Assembly (NCBI GenBank): GCA_938075415.1
Contig: CALJHC010000026.1
Coordinates: forward strand, 62,001-126,000
DNA length: 64,000 nucleotides
Reading direction: 5' to 3'
Origin: an uncultured Rubripirellula sp.
Lineage (GTDB): Bacteria; Planctomycetota; Planctomycetia; Pirellulales; Pirellulaceae
Of the stretch, positions 9,459 to 18,713 are shown piece after piece (positions within the stretch are counted from its first letter, which is position 1; each line of letters opens with the position of its first letter). Under the pieces are notes generated by a model. It worked only from the letters and a program-made list of their open reading frames with translations, was not told where the DNA came from and did no database searches. A program made the position numbers and the translations under genes.

Positions 9459-10281
9459 CGGCTAGACTCCCAAGCTGCTATTTCAGTCCAAACGTGTGCG
9501 TGATTTGCAATGATTGGGGAGTTTTTTCTAGAATTTGGGGGGCAGGCGTCAGCTGAAGCTTTGTCGTAAATGCTGTGACCGACCAGCTTGATCTCAGCTC
9601 GGGTTTTTTTCGCATTTGACGGGCTAAGCCCAGGGTCGAAAAAAGTCGCGTTTTTGGATGTTGGTGACTTCACTATCGTGACGTTCGCTGCACTTTTGTT
9701 CTGGTGATCATGGGTTTTCAGGATGAAGTGCATTTTCATCGTGACAGCGTCGGCTGGTTTTATGTCGGTTGACGGATATTGAATCCCCTCATGGCAATTG
9801 ATTTCTGGAGTTTGCTCAGAGCGATCCGGATTTGTCACCACGGTGCGGCAGACAGGCTGGCGATTTCATGCTGAACCGACTTATTGAACCCGGCTTATTG
9901 GAACCGAGCCGTCACCTCCATTTTTTATTAACAGGTCTGTGCACGGATTCAAAGCTGTGCACGGATTCAAAGCTGTGCACTGAAGATTGGTCGTGTTCTC
10001 GGGGGGTAGCTGATCGCTGTTCTTTTCCAGGCGGTCTTTCCATGAAACGCGATGAGATACCGGAAACTACCCATTCGCATTCAGATCGATAATGGTGTGA
10101 CGGAGATTTTTTACCGTGAATCACATGTTTTCTTGATTCAGGACATCATCTTGGCTGTTGTTTGTCGAGTTTGTCCAAGACAAGGTGGGAACAAGTCGCT
10201 TTTCCAAAAGACTTTGATTGCGTCCAGCATTAATTTTAAAAAGCTGAAAGGCTATACTTTTCAGCACCAGCTTCAAGTGAT
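9459..10281. other. Spacer between tRNA-His and the EF-hand gene
   Basis: A minus-strand frame of 128 codons (9455-9841) overlaps the tRNA promoter and has no recognisable motif, so I do not call it. The only clear structure is the 18-bp tandem repeat at 9937-9980. Confidence 0.4.
9937..9980. repeat. 18-bp tandem repeat, 2.4 copies
   Basis: CTGTGCACGGATTCAAAG is repeated perfectly at 9937-9954 and 9955-9972, with a third partial copy CTGTGCAC to 9980. Each unit contains the palindrome GTGCAC. Confidence 0.95.
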
Positions 10282-12435
10282 GTGAGCTCAAGCTATTCCG
10301 AGTTTTGTAACTGGATGACTTTTTGTTTTATCGAAGCGATTCATCAGTCAATTGATGGAAATCATTTTGTGAATTGGCATAATCAAACCGTGTCACCTTT
10401 CGTGCGATTTCGCACGCCGTTCTACGCTGCATTTTGCCGTTTTTCTATCTGTACCGGTTTATGTTTATTTTTTCTGTCGGTCTGCTTTTTTCATCCGGCA
10501 ATGAATCTTTGGGCTGACGAGAGTGATCCTTGGACAGTGGCAGCGTTGCAGATTCGGCAGTCTTTTGAAGCACTTGATCGGAATAACGATCGTTCTCTTG
10601 AACTCGAGGAGTACTTGGGAGGTGACCCTGATAGGAGGAAGGGACGCCGAGATTTTTTGCTCTTTGATTTTGACAAGAATTCACAACTGTCGGTCCGTGA
10701 ATACGCAGCGATTCCCGGTTTGGTTGAGGCCACTTACCGTGGTGCAATTCCCGATCCTTTTGGTCGTCTTATGACGGATGCGATTTCCGCATTGGATGAG
10801 GCGTATGGGCATTGGGAGAAGAGGCCGGATGAGCAGATTAGCGCACACACTTTTGTAGGGAATTTTCTTGGTTCCATCACGCCGGTTGGTAATCGTTTTG
10901 TAACCGGAAGGTTAATTGATCGTGCGGATCAAAATTTGGATGGGAAAGTGGGTCGCGGCGAGGCGAAGCATTTTCTTGAGCAGCAATTGGGAATGCGTCT
11001 GAAAGAGGGGAACCCATTGCGTGACCCAACCGGAAGGTTGGTGCTCTATGGTGTCTTCATTGAAATCGATCTTAATAGTGACGGTTTGATTGATAAGGAT
11101 GAATCGGATCGCTCTTGGGGCTTTCACCCAAGCTTAGTTACCTCATTTGAATTAGTTGATCATAACAATGATTCCCTGATTAACTATGACGAGTTCGCTG
11201 ATGGCCAAAGTGGATGTTACTTTGATCCCATTGAATGGTTTCGGGATGCAGATCGCGACTTCAATGGGAGATTAAGCCACGATGAGTTGGACGAGCCAAT
11301 CTTTGATTTTTCCTCTGAACAGATTCGCTTAGCGATGAATGGTTTTGATGACGACGGGGATCAGTATTTGAATCTGGGAGAGTTTTTGATTTCTCCTCTG
11401 GGTAACCGTAATTACCCTTGGCACCGCTTGCCTCTTGATCGCAATGGCGACCAATTTTTGACGTACGACGAATTCATTTTTGATGAGGTGGACCTTTTTC
11501 AACTCCAACGCCGTTTTTATTTTCATCGTTACGATATCGACTCTGACGGTAAGCTATCGACTGACGAATTCGCTTTTTCGCTGATTCGTCCCATGGAGTT
11601 TGTGGTGAGTGACCGTCGTGGCACGATGAATCAGATTTATCAAAGTGAGCGGACGCATGCATTGGGCCGACCCAGCCTGCATCGAGGATCTGGGGCCATC
11701 TTGTTCCACCAGGGGCCTTCGAACGATTTTAGCTCGATGAAAATTTTTCGTTTATCGCTTGACGGTGGAGGTGTTCGTGCGGTCTGCGCTGGTATGTCGC
11801 CTTCATGGTCACCATCTGGAGACAGGTTTGTATGCGAGCGCCGACTTCGAGGAGAAGGGATTTGGTTGATGGACGCGACTGGTTTATCGGGTCGCAGGCT
11901 TTCATCAGGACGATCACCGAGTTGGTCTCCCGATGGTGAAGCGATCGCGTTCATTCACCAACATGGCGTTTGGGTCTATCAGCTATCCACCGGCGAGACT
12001 CACCAACTTTTTCGACGGGATGAGCACAAGCATCGAAATCTTAGCGAGGCTGTGTTTTGGTCACCCGATGCTGAGAAATTGGTCTGGCTGGGGCACTCCG
12101 AGGAATTTACGGAATTGTTTGAAATGAAATTCGCTGGGTCGTCCCGTAATGGTGACGTGATAAGACATCGGTTGCCCAATAAGACCTCGGCACTTTTTGC
12201 CTGGACCGATTCGGACGGAATCCTGTTGCGTGTTGCTGAGCGAGTTGGTGGAGATCAGCAAGTCGTTGTTTTTCAGGATGAAAATGATTTGCAGGATGCC
12301 GTTCCTTCTTTTTTCACGCAAGGACGTTCCGTTGAATCAGGGGTGAAGACCTCGGGGGACAATTGGATTCTTACGGTTCGCCGTACCGAATTTGACGACT
12401 CCACCTCGAGTCCTGGCAGGGGCATCGATCACTAA
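10282..12435 (+). CDS. Secreted protein with nine EF-hand loops and a C-terminal TolB-like propeller
   Basis: Up to 717 residues. A hydrophobic segment (about residues 53-72) is a probable signal peptide or anchor. Starts at GTG 10282, ATG 10315, GTG 10369 or GTG 10390 are all possible; the last gives the most compact signal. Residues 98-433 contain nine 12-residue loops of EF-hand type, e.g. DLNSDGLIDKDE, DRDFNGRLSHDE and DIDSDGKLSTDE, each with acidic residues at positions 1, 3, 5 and 12. From about residue 480 the protein changes to PD40/TolB-type beta-propeller blades (SPSWSPSGDRF, SPSWSPDGEAI, FWSPDAEKL). EF-hands bind calcium; PD40 blades usually mediate protein contacts. The role is unknown. 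Seawater calcium could stabilise it. Confidence 0.8.
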   Translation: MSSSYSEFCNWMTFCFIEAIHQSIDGNHFVNWHNQTVSPFVRFRTPFYAAFCRFSICTGLCLFFLSVCFFHPAMNLWADESDPWTVAALQIRQSFEALDRNNDRSLELEEYLGGDPDRRKGRRDFLLFDFDKNSQLSVREYAAIPGLVEATYRGAIPDPFGRLMTDAISALDEAYGHWEKRPDEQISAHTFVGNFLGSITPVGNRFVTGRLIDRADQNLDGKVGRGEAKHFLEQQLGMRLKEGNPLRDPTGRLVLYGVFIEIDLNSDGLIDKDESDRSWGFHPSLVTSFELVDHNNDSLINYDEFADGQSGCYFDPIEWFRDADRDFNGRLSHDELDEPIFDFSSEQIRLAMNGFDDDGDQYLNLGEFLISPLGNRNYPWHRLPLDRNGDQFLTYDEFIFDEVDLFQLQRRFYFHRYDIDSDGKLSTDEFAFSLIRPMEFVVSDRRGTMNQIYQSERTHALGRPSLHRGSGAILFHQGPSNDFSSMKIFRLSLDGGGVRAVCAGMSPSWSPSGDRFVCERRLRGEGIWLMDATGLSGRRLSSGRSPSWSPDGEAIAFIHQHGVWVYQLSTGETHQLFRRDEHKHRNLSEAVFWSPDAEKLVWLGHSEEFTELFEMKFAGSSRNGDVIRHRLPNKTSALFAWTDSDGILLRVAERVGGDQQVVVFQDENDLQDAVPSFFTQGRSVESGVKTSGDNWILTVRRTEFDDSTSSPGRGIDH

Positions 12436-12663
12436 TCATGCGTTTGGAAAATCGATGTTTTCCGACATCGCGCGGATATGTCCTGTGTTGAGGAATCAGA
12501 GGAATAACTGCTTTCTGACCGCTCGCTCTGGTATTCAGGAGTATTCTTGACTCTGGCGAGGGCTTGGTTTTTGGCTATCGCAGTGATTAGGGGTTTTGGT
12601 AGTAAAGGGCATCGGGCAGGTGTTGCTCGATGTGACTTCTCCACGTTTCACGGCATTTGTTTC

Positions 12664-13206
12664 ATGCTGGGCGAGTACAAAGTAGGTCGTTGCACACGTC
12701 AATGCTATGCGCAGAAACGTCCACTTCGCGGCGGTGAGGTCTATTATTCCGTAGTGGTGGAGGTGGAAGACGATTTCTTGCGTCGCGAATATTCTGCTGA
12801 AAGTTGGAACGAGCCGCCAGAAAATGCGATTGGTTGGTGGAAGAATCGAATGCCGACCTCGGATGAAAAGAAGCTCGTGCTGGCGCCAGCGGCGGTCCTT
12901 GTCGATCTTCTCAGGCAAATGAGTCAAGTGACTGGTAAGGAGAAGAGTCGGTACCTTTTGACATTGATGCTGCTGCGTCGGCGGATCGTCAAAGCGGCTA
13001 TTCCGTCACAAGAAACAAGAGACGAAGTCGAATATTTCCGTGTCGAGGTAGTTACCACCGGGGAATTGATAGAAGTGCCTGTGCAAACGATCACCCGAGG
13101 TGAGGCGGATGCGCTTCGAGATGAGCTTAATGATTTGTTGTATTGCGAAGCGGAAGATGAAGTGGATTCCCAGAGCGAACCCAATGTGAATAAGGAGGTT
13201 GGCTGA
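12664..13206 (+). CDS. Conserved-looking protein of unknown function with N-terminal CxxxC
   Basis: 180 residues from ATG 12664; an in-frame GTG/TTG-type extension back to 12547 looks unconserved. The N-terminal part (GRCTRQC, then RPLRGGEVYYSVV) is compact and beta-rich and resembles a small domain I associate with other planctomycete proteins. This is followed by a helical middle and an acidic tail. The CxxxC pair with no further paired cysteines is not a full zinc site. There is no signal peptide, so it is probably cytoplasmic. Its stop overlaps the next start (TGATG at 13204-13208), so the two are co-translated. Function unknown. Confidence 0.7.
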   Translation: MLGEYKVGRCTRQCYAQKRPLRGGEVYYSVVVEVEDDFLRREYSAESWNEPPENAIGWWKNRMPTSDEKKLVLAPAAVLVDLLRQMSQVTGKEKSRYLLTLMLLRRRIVKAAIPSQETRDEVEYFRVEVVTTGELIEVPVQTITRGEADALRDELNDLLYCEAEDEVDSQSEPNVNKEVG

Positions 13207-14174
13207 TGGAGCGTTATGCACTTCCTGGATGGCTTTGCTCTTTAGTTGTCATTGCCGGTTTGTTTGTTACCGGTGGTGCGACTTGTTCGCGGCAACCGGT
13301 GCTGAATTTGTTTCCGCCACCGCCAACGGTTTTCCAGGCTGTTCCCACTCTGGAGGAACTCGCGGCGACCACCAATCGCACTCAATCGATAACCCAGCTT
13401 TCGACAAATTCTGCGTCAGTCGAAGTTCTCAGTATGCCCGACTTGCCTCGACTTGGTGCAACTCTGAATTTGGAACGAGAACGCAATTTCCGACTCAGGG
13501 CAAGTCTTCCTATTCTGTTCGCCGGAATTGATATGGGGAGCAACTCGGATCTGTTTTGGTTTGAGGTTCCCGAGGGCGTGTCAAAAACGCTTTATTACGC
13601 GAAGCACGAACAGTACCAAAAGCAATTGGCCAAGGCGATCCTGCCGGTGGACCCCACTTGGATGATGGATGCTCTTGGATTGGTCCAGATTGACCCGGCA
13701 ATGGTGATGGCGGGACCTGTTGCGAGAACTGATGGAAAGTTAGAGGTCCGAAGTCGGGTGGTAATGTCAGACGGAACCTATCAACGAGTTCTCATGATGG
13801 ATCCGAGCGCGGGGTTTGTGACTGACCAATTTCTCTATGCCCCTTCCGGTTCGCTGATTGCAAAAAGCCATGCTTCGAGGCATGCCTATTACGCTGACTA
13901 TCAATGTTCGATTCCGCATCAGGTCGAGATTCATTTGATTCCAGCAACGGGGCCAACATTGTCAATGAAGATTGAGGTTGGGTCTTACGCAATTAACCAA
14001 CTGCTAAGTGGTGATCCACAACTGTTCGCAATGCCAACCTCGGCACCCCAACGCATTGACCTGACAACATTGAGCAGTGGAAATCAGTCGCCCGGGTTTT
14101 CAAGTCTCTCGAAGCAGCCAATCGAATATAGTGCGGCGCTGCAACCGCCGCAGCCATTTCGCGGACGCCGTTAA
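13206..14174 (+). CDS. Exported protein, possible lipoprotein, unknown function
   Basis: 322 residues with an N-terminal signal (residues 1-27, ending VTGGATC). The lipobox is suboptimal because Thr precedes Cys, so lipidation is uncertain. A proline-rich stretch (LFPPPP) and a Thr/Ser-rich linker follow. The body (about residues 80-280) contains alternating strands with DLFWFEVP and several Met/Tyr-rich strands, reminiscent of LolA/LppX-type lipid-binding barrels; I offer this fold only as a guess. The C-terminus is low complexity. It is coupled by a 1-nt overlap to the preceding gene, suggesting the two act together. Confidence 0.65.
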   Translation: MERYALPGWLCSLVVIAGLFVTGGATCSRQPVLNLFPPPPTVFQAVPTLEELAATTNRTQSITQLSTNSASVEVLSMPDLPRLGATLNLERERNFRLRASLPILFAGIDMGSNSDLFWFEVPEGVSKTLYYAKHEQYQKQLAKAILPVDPTWMMDALGLVQIDPAMVMAGPVARTDGKLEVRSRVVMSDGTYQRVLMMDPSAGFVTDQFLYAPSGSLIAKSHASRHAYYADYQCSIPHQVEIHLIPATGPTLSMKIEVGSYAINQLLSGDPQLFAMPTSAPQRIDLTTLSSGNQSPGFSSLSKQPIEYSAALQPPQPFRGRR

Positions 14175-14576
14175 AGATGACTTTCGTTAGTCTAGGCTGT
14201 GCAAAATGGTGCTTGGTTAGGCGACCCTCTGCCGGAATCTTGTTCGCGGGATAACTGAATCAGGCTATTAAAACTGAATCTGTTGTCCCCCAAATTTTTA
14301 TGGATTGCACTGGATTTGATCAATCGTTGGTAGTCATTAAGTTTTGGCGATGGGCTGAGAAGTTCGAGATCAACATGACAACACTCTCTCTGTAATGCCT
14401 TGCAAACTGACTCAAGTGTTTCAATCGGCGTTTGCACCCAATCAGTGTTTCTGACCATCATCATCAATTTAGCTGTTGCGGTTTACATCAGTGTTATCGA
14501 CTCTGCTCCAGGTCACGAGCCAAGCCAGAGTCATCAGGTTGTTGACAATAATGATCTCACGGGCATCTGAAATGGA
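14175..14576. other. Convergent spacer before gmd
   Basis: The only structure I see is an imperfect 8-bp stem (GGGATAAC/GTTGTCCC, about 14249-14291, one G-U pair) followed by a T-rich stretch. It could terminate the plus-strand pair. A minus-strand 91-codon frame here is not convincing. Confidence 0.35.
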
Positions 14577-15560
14577 TCAGTTGGCCTTTAATCTCTCGAG
14601 ATCGCTGTGGACCATCTGTTCTGCGATCTGGGGAAGGAGTGATTTCGCTTTCCAGCCCAGTTCCGATTCTGCTTTTGACGCATCGCCAGCTAATTGGCTC
14701 ACTTCGGCTGGGCGTCTGTATCGGTCATCTTGCTTGACGTATTCTCGCCAATCGAGATCGACAACGTGAAATGCGGCATCCAATAAATCTTCGATGCTGT
14801 TGGTTTGTCCTGTGGCGAGTACATAATCATCTGCGCGGTCATGTTGCAGCATCCTCCACATCGCCTCGACGTATTCTGGTGCGTATCCCCAGTCTCTTCG
14901 CGTGTCTAACGATCCGAGGATTAACTCATTTTGTTGGCCCAAGGAAATGGCCGCGGCGCCTAAGGTGATTTTGCGTGTCACGAATGATTCGCCTCGGCGG
15001 GGCGATTCGTGGTTGTAGCAGATTGCATTGCACGCAAATAATCCGAATGACTCTCGGTAAAGCGTGACCATTTGCGTCGCAAAGTTCTTTGCAATTCCAT
15101 AGGGGGTTACGGGACGAAATGGGGTATTCTCGTTTTGAGGTGAAGTTTCGGGACGACCAAAGATTTCAGAACTACTGATGTGGAGTAGTTTTGATTGCTT
15201 GGGGAGATCGCGGAGTATTTCGAGAAGTTTTAGGGTCCCCATGGCGGTGAATTGGCACGTTGTCTCTGGGATTTCAAAGCTCAGTCCAACATGGCTCTGA
15301 CCAGCCAAGTGATAAACCTCATCCGGTTCACAGGCTGTGGCGATTCGTCGTATCGTTGTGGTGTCGTCTAATTCTGCGTAGTGAAGAAATAGCTTTCTTT
15401 CATAAATTGTTTTATCTTGGAAAAGTGATTCGAGCCGCCTCCTGACGGTCGAACTGGTGCGACGAACCAGGCCGTGCACTTCGTATCCCTTCGATAGTAG
15501 AAGTTCCGTTAGGTACGATCCGTCTTGGCCGGTAATGCCGGTGATTAATGCGGTAGGCAA
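14577..15560 (-). CDS. gmd: GDP-mannose 4,6-dehydratase
   Basis: 327 residues of the extended short-chain dehydrogenase family. The N-terminal GITGQDGSYL is the NADP-binding Gly-rich loop, followed by the RRTSS segment typical of Gmd. The catalytic region has SSSEIFG and YGIAK (Tyr-x3-Lys). NHESPRRGESFVTRKI matches the Gmd substrate-binding signature, and the later RRDWGYAPEYVEAMW motif is also diagnostic. It converts GDP-mannose to GDP-4-keto-6-deoxymannose, the precursor of GDP-fucose, GDP-rhamnose or GDP-perosamine. The start is a TTG at 15560; no in-frame ATG lies at the conserved position. The NusG paralogue is upstream on the same strand. A downstream reductase is not present in the window. 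Confidence 0.95.
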   Translation of the reverse strand: MPTALITGITGQDGSYLTELLLSKGYEVHGLVRRTSSTVRRRLESLFQDKTIYERKLFLHYAELDDTTTIRRIATACEPDEVYHLAGQSHVGLSFEIPETTCQFTAMGTLKLLEILRDLPKQSKLLHISSSEIFGRPETSPQNENTPFRPVTPYGIAKNFATQMVTLYRESFGLFACNAICYNHESPRRGESFVTRKITLGAAAISLGQQNELILGSLDTRRDWGYAPEYVEAMWRMLQHDRADDYVLATGQTNSIEDLLDAAFHVVDLDWREYVKQDDRYRRPAEVSQLAGDASKAESELGWKAKSLLPQIAEQMVHSDLERLKAN

Positions 15561-15777
15561 AGGGGACGCTTTCGGTGAACTGAAGTGACGGGTTGATTGA
15601 CGAAATTGTTTCGAGCCTTACTCGTCTTTTTACACTGCCCATCTTCCTGATTCAAATCATTGACACAAATCGAATCGGTGTTACCCCAGATCGGATCGAC
15701 TGTCCATGTCGTGATGCAGCGATGTCTTTTGCTGAATCTGGAAAGTCAAAACCGGATTCGATCTAGAACACTCAGGT

Positions 15778-15881
15778 GCGGTGATAGAATGTCAAAAGGG
15801 GGCGGACCCAGGGCCATCACTAGCTCAATTCCTTGCAGGATTCGCACGAGGGTCACCAAGGTGGAGAAGTTCTATCACCGC
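15778..15881. repeat. 12-bp perfect inverted repeat bracketing 80 nt, between the NusG paralogue and gmd
   Basis: GCGGTGATAGAA (15778-15789) is perfectly complementary to TTCTATCACCGC (15870-15881). The 80-nt interior is C/G-rich and contains further complementary words. On the transcribed minus strand it would be about 220-300 nt upstream of gmd. It could be a leader RNA structure, an antitermination target or a miniature element with terminal repeats; no target-site duplication is visible. Confidence 0.75.
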
Positions 15882-16004
15882 AAGGCAGAAAGGTCGGACC
15901 GTGAGCTATTTCCGTAAGGTGTTCTAAGCTGTTTGCATCAATTCAATCCGCGATGGAGGGTGATCCGACGTCATGCAGTTGCGAAGCTTTTGCAGTGCTT
16001 CTTG

Positions 16005-16559
16005 TCAAGCGACTGCTTCTAGTTGGCAATTATCCAGCTTCACACTGACACCTTGTTCCATGAATTTCACAGACACAAGCAGCCGAGTTTCATTCTCTCG
16101 TCGAATGATAATTCCCTCATACCCCATGAATGCGCCATTTCGAATGCGAACTTTCTGGCCAGCCGAAAGTTGGCTTTCGAGGTTCAGAGGAATGCCTAAG
16201 TTGATCAGGTTCTCAATCTGCTTGAGGTCTCTTACTAAATTTCCGCTATCAATCACCTCGGTGGCTTTCAGCACGCAGCCGGTGCATACGGCTTGATAAC
16301 GTGCCATTTCTTCGCCGCAAAGAAAAACATAGTTGGCGAAAAGCGGTTGGAAAGATGTGCGTATTCGACCTGCTGGCGATCGCTTGCGATTGGCAATTTG
16401 CGGTCCATAGTGTGGCAATTCGCGTTGCCGTAAATGACGCATTAATTGCTTTTCTTGGCGACTTTTGGTGTAAAGCAACCACCATGTCTGGTTCGTAACG
16501 TCCTCTTGCTCAAAAAGATTATCCGGATAGCAAACAGGTTCGGCTGCAAGAATCGGCAT
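16005..16559 (-). CDS. NusG/RfaH-like specialised transcription elongation factor
   Basis: 184 residues from ATG 16559 (TGGAG about 11 nt upstream). Residues about 25-130 form an NGN domain (WWLLYTKSRQEKQLMRHL, then FQPLFANYVFL), and residues 135-180 a KOW domain (GQKVRIRNGAFMGYEGIII). The family binds RNA polymerase and NusA/ribosome partners to suppress pausing or termination; paralogues such as RfaH, UpxY and LoaP act on long polysaccharide or antibiotic operons. The housekeeping nusG normally sits with secE and rplK, which are absent here. Proximity to gmd and a Wza-type gene therefore supports an exopolysaccharide-specific paralogue. No canonical ops element is visible. Confidence 0.85.
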   Translation of the reverse strand: MPILAAEPVCYPDNLFEQEDVTNQTWWLLYTKSRQEKQLMRHLRQRELPHYGPQIANRKRSPAGRIRTSFQPLFANYVFLCGEEMARYQAVCTGCVLKATEVIDSGNLVRDLKQIENLINLGIPLNLESQLSAGQKVRIRNGAFMGYEGIIIRRENETRLLVSVKFMEQGVSVKLDNCQLEAVA

Positions 16560-17705
16560 TTGCAAAAGCACTCCAGAGAGCAAGTCTAAACGGTCAAGCC
16601 GTTAACGGTCGTGGTCCCATGCACACAGCGAGATTCATGCTGAACGTCGTGAGACATCCTTCAGGTTCGGAACTGCCTTCTCAGTCAGTTCATGCCGCAA
16701 AACCGTTTGGCAACTACCTAGCGTTTTCACCAGGTCTTTACACTTTTTGCTGAGTGTTGCTTGGCTTCGTTCGGTGGTTAGTTAGATCTTTGTAGGCGGG
16801 TTTTGGGCGGCTACTCGCTGGTTATTCACTTTTCGTCCGGCCCTGATTGGCATGTTTCATGAAACTGAGATAAATCCCCCCAAATGACCGGCTGATAACT
16901 GTTTAGAGGTCGCAACCGTCAATGTCATCAGATTCGCTTGCTGCGAAGTTGCGGAGTTGGGGAGCTGCGTAAGAGAAACGACCTCGCGAAGTGAATTCGT
17001 AATTTGGACTTTCTGCTTGTTAAATGAAAACTTGGGCGAGTGAGGTGGCGAGCCGCTTGAGTTGGTGCCTGCGATGTTTCACGAAAAAGGGGAATTGGTT
17101 TCACAGGAAAGCAACGAATTGAGTTGTTGGCAAACACTTTCCGAAGAGTGGACGGGAGGGTTTCTTACCAACGCTGTTGAATCGTTGCTGGTGAATCATG
17201 CCCACCCAGAACTGGTGACTCCAGAATGCATCGGTAATTGGTGAAGAAAGTGGTTGGATCAATCTGCGGGTTTCATTGCCAGGCAATCTTTACTCGGTTT
17301 CGTTTATCGTTTGAGTGCTAAATAGTCAGACCGTAACCCGTATTCGTTCGCGGCTAGGACAAAGAGCCGAAAACATGATTGCTTTCGTGTGTCCGGCAGA
17401 ATTGAAGGTCAAACGTTAATCGGTGGCTAAAAAACTCGTCTGATCGAACATCGGCCTCAGCAAAAAGGCGGATGTTTCCTGAGTTGGGTCATTGCATCTG
17501 CAGGATGCTGAGAGGTTCGGCAATGGCCATTGGGATGATGACCGGTAAAGGCATTATTGCTGTCACAACTGTAATTTCCCGAACTTTCGTTCAATTCCGG
17601 AGTACCCGACAGGCGATAAGGAGGAAATAACGTTCTGCAGTCGCACCTCGGTGCGCTAAAGAAGTGACTGAAGTACCGAATGCCGTTGCTGCCAGGGGGG
17701 CCCAA
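16560..17705. other. Long divergent spacer in the polysaccharide locus
   Basis: Between the minus-strand NusG paralogue and the plus-strand lipoprotein gene. I see no supported gene. A 12-bp perfect palindrome, GTTTCATGAAAC (16854-16865), could be a dimeric operator. A similar half-site (GTTTCACGAAA) occurs at about 17075-17085. The length is unusual and may hold regulatory leaders for both directions. Confidence 0.4.
16854..16865. promoter_or_regulatory. Candidate operator palindrome GTTTCATGAAAC
   Basis: A perfect 12-bp palindrome in the divergent regulatory region, with a one-mismatch partner (GTTTCACGAAA) about 220 bp further on. This is a pattern-based suggestion only. Confidence 0.25.
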
Positions 17706-18647
17706 ATGGCGATTCGTCTTAACGACCAATCAAAAGTGAACGCGACCAATTCTGACCGCTTGCAGTCAGGGAGACGACACCGGCGCGCAACGCTCGCGGC
17801 AGTGCTTGGCTTCTGCTGCATCGGATCAACTGGATGCTCTCTGTTCACATCAAGCGTCAAAGTTGCGGCGAAAGATGTTCAGTCGTGGGTCGATGAATCC
17901 ATGGCGAATTATCGTGATCGGGCGCTGGCCGAAAAGGCTTGGATCCGAATCAGGTCACAGCACCGCGACCACGAGTATCAGAAAGAGCTAAGGCGAGGTT
18001 TTCTTGCCGGATATCAGGCGGTTGCCACTGGAGGAAACGGGTGCACACCACCAATCGCACCGTCAGAATATTGGGGTTGGAAATACCAGTCGCCGTATGG
18101 ACAAGCTGCTGTTCAAGCCTGGTTTGAGGGGTATCCTCGCGGGGCTCAAGCTGCTGAGCAAGACGGAGTTGGAAATTGGAGTCGTGTGCAGCTGAATCTG
18201 CGAACGCCCGAAGTGTTCGAATCGGCGATTGCCCAACCGGCGGTTCCCGAAGAACAGACGGTTCTTGAAGAAGAGAATCAGGCCGCTGCCATTCCTTCGC
18301 CTTCAGACCTGCCACCGACTTTCGGCGATTTCATTCCGGCGGTAGAGCCAACTGCAATGCCCAAGGTTGAGGAGGCTGAACTGGCTTCACCGCCTCAGCA
18401 GGCTTTTGACTCGTTTGTCGAAACAGCGAAAGCGTCTGCGGTCGACAGCTCGGACGAACCAGCGGAGAAGCCAAACGCGACTTTCACTTTACCAGAATCA
18501 GTCTCTGTTCCCGCTGCATCCGCTGGTGTGGAATCTCCGGCTGGTTACGACGAGTGGATTGAGAACGCTACCGGAGCGAAATCTGAGGGTGCGGTTGAGA
18601 TACAGTTTGACTCAGACAGCGGCGATCTGCCGTTCAGTTTTGAATAG
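17706..18647 (+). CDS. Lipoprotein of unknown function preceding the Wza-type gene
   Basis: 313 residues from ATG 17706 (GGGGGG about 6 nt upstream); GTG 17664 would add 14 residues. A long Arg-rich n-region is followed by a hydrophobic core and the lipobox IGSTGC, predicting an outer-membrane lipoprotein. Residues about 70-160 are a charged helical then aromatic region (EYWGWKYQSPYGQAAVQAWFEGY) with the GYPRGAQAAEQDG turn. The C-terminal half is acidic, Pro/Ala/Glu-rich and probably disordered. I recognise no family. It lies 66 nt upstream of the polysaccharide export gene on the same strand, so a role in surface polysaccharide assembly is a reasonable guess. Confidence 0.7.
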   Translation: MAIRLNDQSKVNATNSDRLQSGRRHRRATLAAVLGFCCIGSTGCSLFTSSVKVAAKDVQSWVDESMANYRDRALAEKAWIRIRSQHRDHEYQKELRRGFLAGYQAVATGGNGCTPPIAPSEYWGWKYQSPYGQAAVQAWFEGYPRGAQAAEQDGVGNWSRVQLNLRTPEVFESAIAQPAVPEEQTVLEEENQAAAIPSPSDLPPTFGDFIPAVEPTAMPKVEEAELASPPQQAFDSFVETAKASAVDSSDEPAEKPNATFTLPESVSVPAASAGVESPAGYDEWIENATGAKSEGAVEIQFDSDSGDLPFSFE

Positions 18648-18713
18648 ACGCATGCAGAGCGACCAATCTGCACTTCACCATTCATATTCGGGTATTAGGA
18701 AGAGAGTTCAGGG

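Noticed and set aside
9455..9841. 128-codon minus-strand reading frame
   Set aside because: No family motif, atypical composition, no ribosome-binding site, and it covers the likely tRNA-His promoter.
16584..17663. Possible RfaH-type ops element in the polysaccharide spacer
   Set aside because: I found no match to the GGCGGTAGC core in the correct orientation.
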